NCBI GenBank assembly: GCA_009602725.1
Contig: WELB01000138.1
Coordinates: forward strand, 170,632-184,410
Direction of reading: 5' to 3'
From: Spirogloea muscicola
Taxonomy: Eukaryota; Streptophyta; Zygnematophyceae; Spirogloeales; Spirogloeaceae
Length of the DNA: 13,779 bases
Shown here: piece after piece, positions 11,728 through 13,779 of the stretch
How the letters are laid out: every line of letters starts with the position of its first letter
Position numbering within the stretch: the first letter of the stretch is position 1
Translations under genes and position numbers: made by a program
Notes under the pieces: generated by a model
The model's input: the letters and a program-made list of their open reading frames with translations, nothing else
Told to the model about the DNA's origin: nothing
Databases searched by the model: none

Positions 11728-13695
11728 TCAGGTCTTCTGATCAATGAAGGCCGAGTCGACTTTACAAACATCCTCATAGTCGACAGCCGGCAGCACCTTG
11801 CCATCATACGGGCCGCGCTCAAGACGTACGGAGGCGGCAAAAGCAGCAGTGTCAACACCGAGCAGGCGGCCGAGGTGGCCTCGGTGGGCGCCATTGACGA
11901 TCCGCACGGATCCGCCAGGCGGTGGCAGCACCGTCTCAAGCTCCGCCTGGTCGACACGCAGCACGTCGCCGCTGCCCACGATGCGCACCTCGCCAACATA
12001 CCGCCCGATGACACCTGTCACCACGCCCTTCTGCTTGTAGTACCCCGCCTCCCGCAGCGCTGCGCTCACGACCTTCACAACGAGGCCCACAGACAGCCAG
12101 TAGTCACGGCGGCCTGCCCGCTCCTTGGCGGCCTCCGCCTCCCTCATGAGCTCAGCCGCCACTCCGCCGTCCGTGCCGGCGCTGCCGCCGTTAGCTCTCC
12201 GGGTTGCGCTGCCATTGCCCCTCCCGCCCTCCTGCTTTTCACCTCTGCTGCCGCCGCCGTTGGCAACCTCAGCAGCGCCGCCGCCGTCGCGGTTGGCATG
12301 GGCGTCTTCCTCCTCGAAAATGGATGGCCGATGCACCGACGACGTTGAGGTTCCTCTGCTTGTTGCTAGCGCAGCCGACGTTGCCACTGCTGCTGGCCGC
12401 TCCTCAGGCCGTAGCGCGAATGCGACCTTCTCGCCGGGACCGTCAGTAGGTCGTTGGAGCTCTGTGCCTATTGGCTCTGCGTCCGCGGCCGCAAATTCGT
12501 CGACTCTCGCCTCCTTGGCGGCGCGCTCGATCTGCTCCTGCAGCTCGCGCTCGGCGCGCTCGGCACCAGCAAGCTCGCCGCGCTCGCGCTTGCGCGCCAG
12601 GCCCTCGCGCAGCAGCGTCTCCGGCTCGCGGTCAATCAGTGTGAGGAACCAGCCCTTGGGCGTCTCCTCCACCTTGGCCACGCCCGTGCGCCCGAGGTGC
12701 TTCACGAAGTCGGTCAGCGTCGCCCAGTTGGTCGCGTTCATGTGCACGTGGTGGCGATCCGCAATGTACTCATTGTAGAGCACCGTCGCTGCACGCGAGC
12801 AGCCAAGGGAAGGACACGGAGGTGGAGGCGACAAGCTGTCAGAGACGGTCATGCTGCTAGTGCGCCTGTTAAAGTGTAATTTAGCACTCAAGACTGGCAA
12901 CTTGGCTGACAATGAGGGTAGATTAAAATGAGGGTTTAGGGGTATAGGTTGAGATTTAGGTTAGATACTAGATACTGGTACAAGGGGCCTGCTCCATGAC
13001 CTCACAGCAGGAGGGCCAGAAGAAGCAAGCAGAGGAAGACAGAGAAGACCACCGGCACCCAAGACGAGCGAACAACAAGCAAAGTGTGTCGCCCCTAGAG
13101 TGCCCAAATCGTCGCTGCTGCCCGCGGGCGCAAAGCCGAGGCTGGCGCTGGGACTGACTCGGAGGCCGCTTGGAGCCTCACTGTGAGAGTGGTCACCAGG
13201 CAGTCACCTCATGCCTCTTAGCCCTTGGTAATCTTAAACACTATCCAATGAATCCGGGTTTCTGGAGTAATAACCGCTTGCCTTTGTCTGCATATTGAGG
13301 GCTGAGATCCCTCAATCAGCGAGCCAAGGGCGGGCAGCTCAAGCAGTTAGGGGTCAAGGCTTGGATTTCCTGATGTGCTTTGGCTAATCATGAGTGTAAA
13401 CCGGCCGGGCGATGCGGAGCTCACCGGCGACGCGCGAGAAGCGGTGGGAGCGTCGGACGTGCTCCACGAACGTGCGCTCGAACTCCTCGGTGTACCCGTC
13501 GACGACGCGCTCCGGCGCCTGGCCGAACACCTGCATCTGCCGCTGGTGGCCCTCGGACATGCAGTGGCACTTGAACCCGTTCTCATCGCGGCACTGCTTC
13601 TGGCACATCTGGCAGTACCACCGCAGCTTCTGCAGCCCCTTGGTCTTGATGCGGTTCGCAATCGCCTTGGGTGTCAGGAACTCGTTCTTGCCCAT
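11728..13695 (-). CDS. KIN17: KIN17 DNA/RNA-binding protein, two exons
   Basis: Nuclear protein linked to DNA replication, repair and RNA processing. Exons 13695..13425 and 12788..11728, joined in phase 1 across a 636-base intron with GTGAGC donor and TGCAG acceptor (443 residues). Exon 1 begins MGKNEFLTPKAIANRIKTKG and holds the C2H2 zinc finger WYCQMCQKQC...HCMSEGH (Cys28, Cys31, His44, His50), then the start of the winged helix (YTEEFERTFVEHVRRSHRFS). Exon 2 continues with VLYNEYIADRHHVHMNA and GRTGVAKVEETPKGWFLTLI, then a charged helix rich in Glu/Arg/Ala, a long Gly/Ala/Ser-rich disordered linker, and the C-terminal tandem SH3-like domain from DYWLSVGLVVKVVS to DYEDVCKV. The linker makes it longer than the roughly 390 residues of the human protein. 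An in-frame upstream ATG at 13770 would add a Gly-rich extension, but MGK is the conserved start. Confidence 0.95.
12914..12964. repeat. Degenerate telomere-like repeats in the KIN17 intron
   Basis: On the plus strand GAGGGTAGATTAAAATGAGG, then GGGTTTAGGGG, then GATTTAGGTTAG. On the KIN17 coding strand this reads as CCCTAAACCC-like sequence about 125-175 bases before the 3' splice site. Confidence 0.65.
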
Positions 13696-13779
13696 GGCGC
13701 CGCCGCCGCCGCCGCTGCCGCCGCCGCCGCCGCAGCGCTGCCTCAGGCGCCGCCGCGGCCAAGTAGGCAACCGGCGGCG
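13696..13779 (-). promoter_or_regulatory. KIN17 5' leader with CGG/CCG tract
   Basis: The 84 bases upstream of the KIN17 ATG to the window edge. A CCG-rich tract runs from 13696 to about 13733. The promoter itself is probably outside the window. Confidence 0.5.

Noticed and set aside
12125-12879. Long forward-strand open frames rich in Ser, Pro, Ala and Arg
   Set aside because: They lie opposite KIN17 exon 2, have biased composition from high GC, and show no domain.

Overview
This is a eukaryotic nuclear window. It holds five protein genes, four of them split by canonical GT-AG introns. Exons are GC-rich and introns more AT-rich. Two introns carry degenerate TTTAGGG-like (plant/green-algal type) telomeric sequence. 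An E2F/DP-type factor alongside KIN17, Dim1 and a SUMO-like protein fits a plant-lineage protist. A green alga (chlorophyte or streptophyte alga) is my best guess, but nothing here fixes the species.

Layout: (1) 404..9, minus: SUMO-like ubiquitin-fold protein. (2) 468..2942, plus: DIM1, the 18S rRNA adenine dimethyltransferase, in four exons, with an in-frame TAG at a conserved Trp position. (3) 6298..3675, minus: a many-exon gene that I reconstruct as a divergent DP (E2F dimerisation partner) transcription factor. No single long reading frame reveals it. (4) about 6843..10461, plus: a gamma-glutamyltransferase of the YwrD/fungal type in eight exons, with the window's only ambiguous base (N, 6852) at its start. 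(5) 13695..11728, minus: KIN17, a zinc-finger, winged-helix and tandem SH3-like DNA/RNA-binding protein, in two exons.

Transcription alternates. SUMO-like/DIM1 and DP-like/GGT are head-to-head pairs. DIM1/DP-like and GGT/KIN17 are tail-to-tail pairs with long non-coding gaps (732 and 1266 bp). The first pair has only 63 bp between start codons. CGG/CCG trinucleotide tracts sit at or near the 5' end of four of the five genes and at the splice acceptor of GGT intron 1. DIM1 (ribosome maturation), DP-like (cell cycle), KIN17 (replication/repair/splicing) and the SUMO-like protein are housekeeping or nuclear functions. They do not form one pathway, and I see no mobile element, CRISPR array or cluster-type system.

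The points most worth following up are the internal TAG in DIM1, the cryptic DP-like gene, the SUMO-like protein without a C-terminal diglycine, the telomere-like intron sequences, and the frame problem at the N in GGT.
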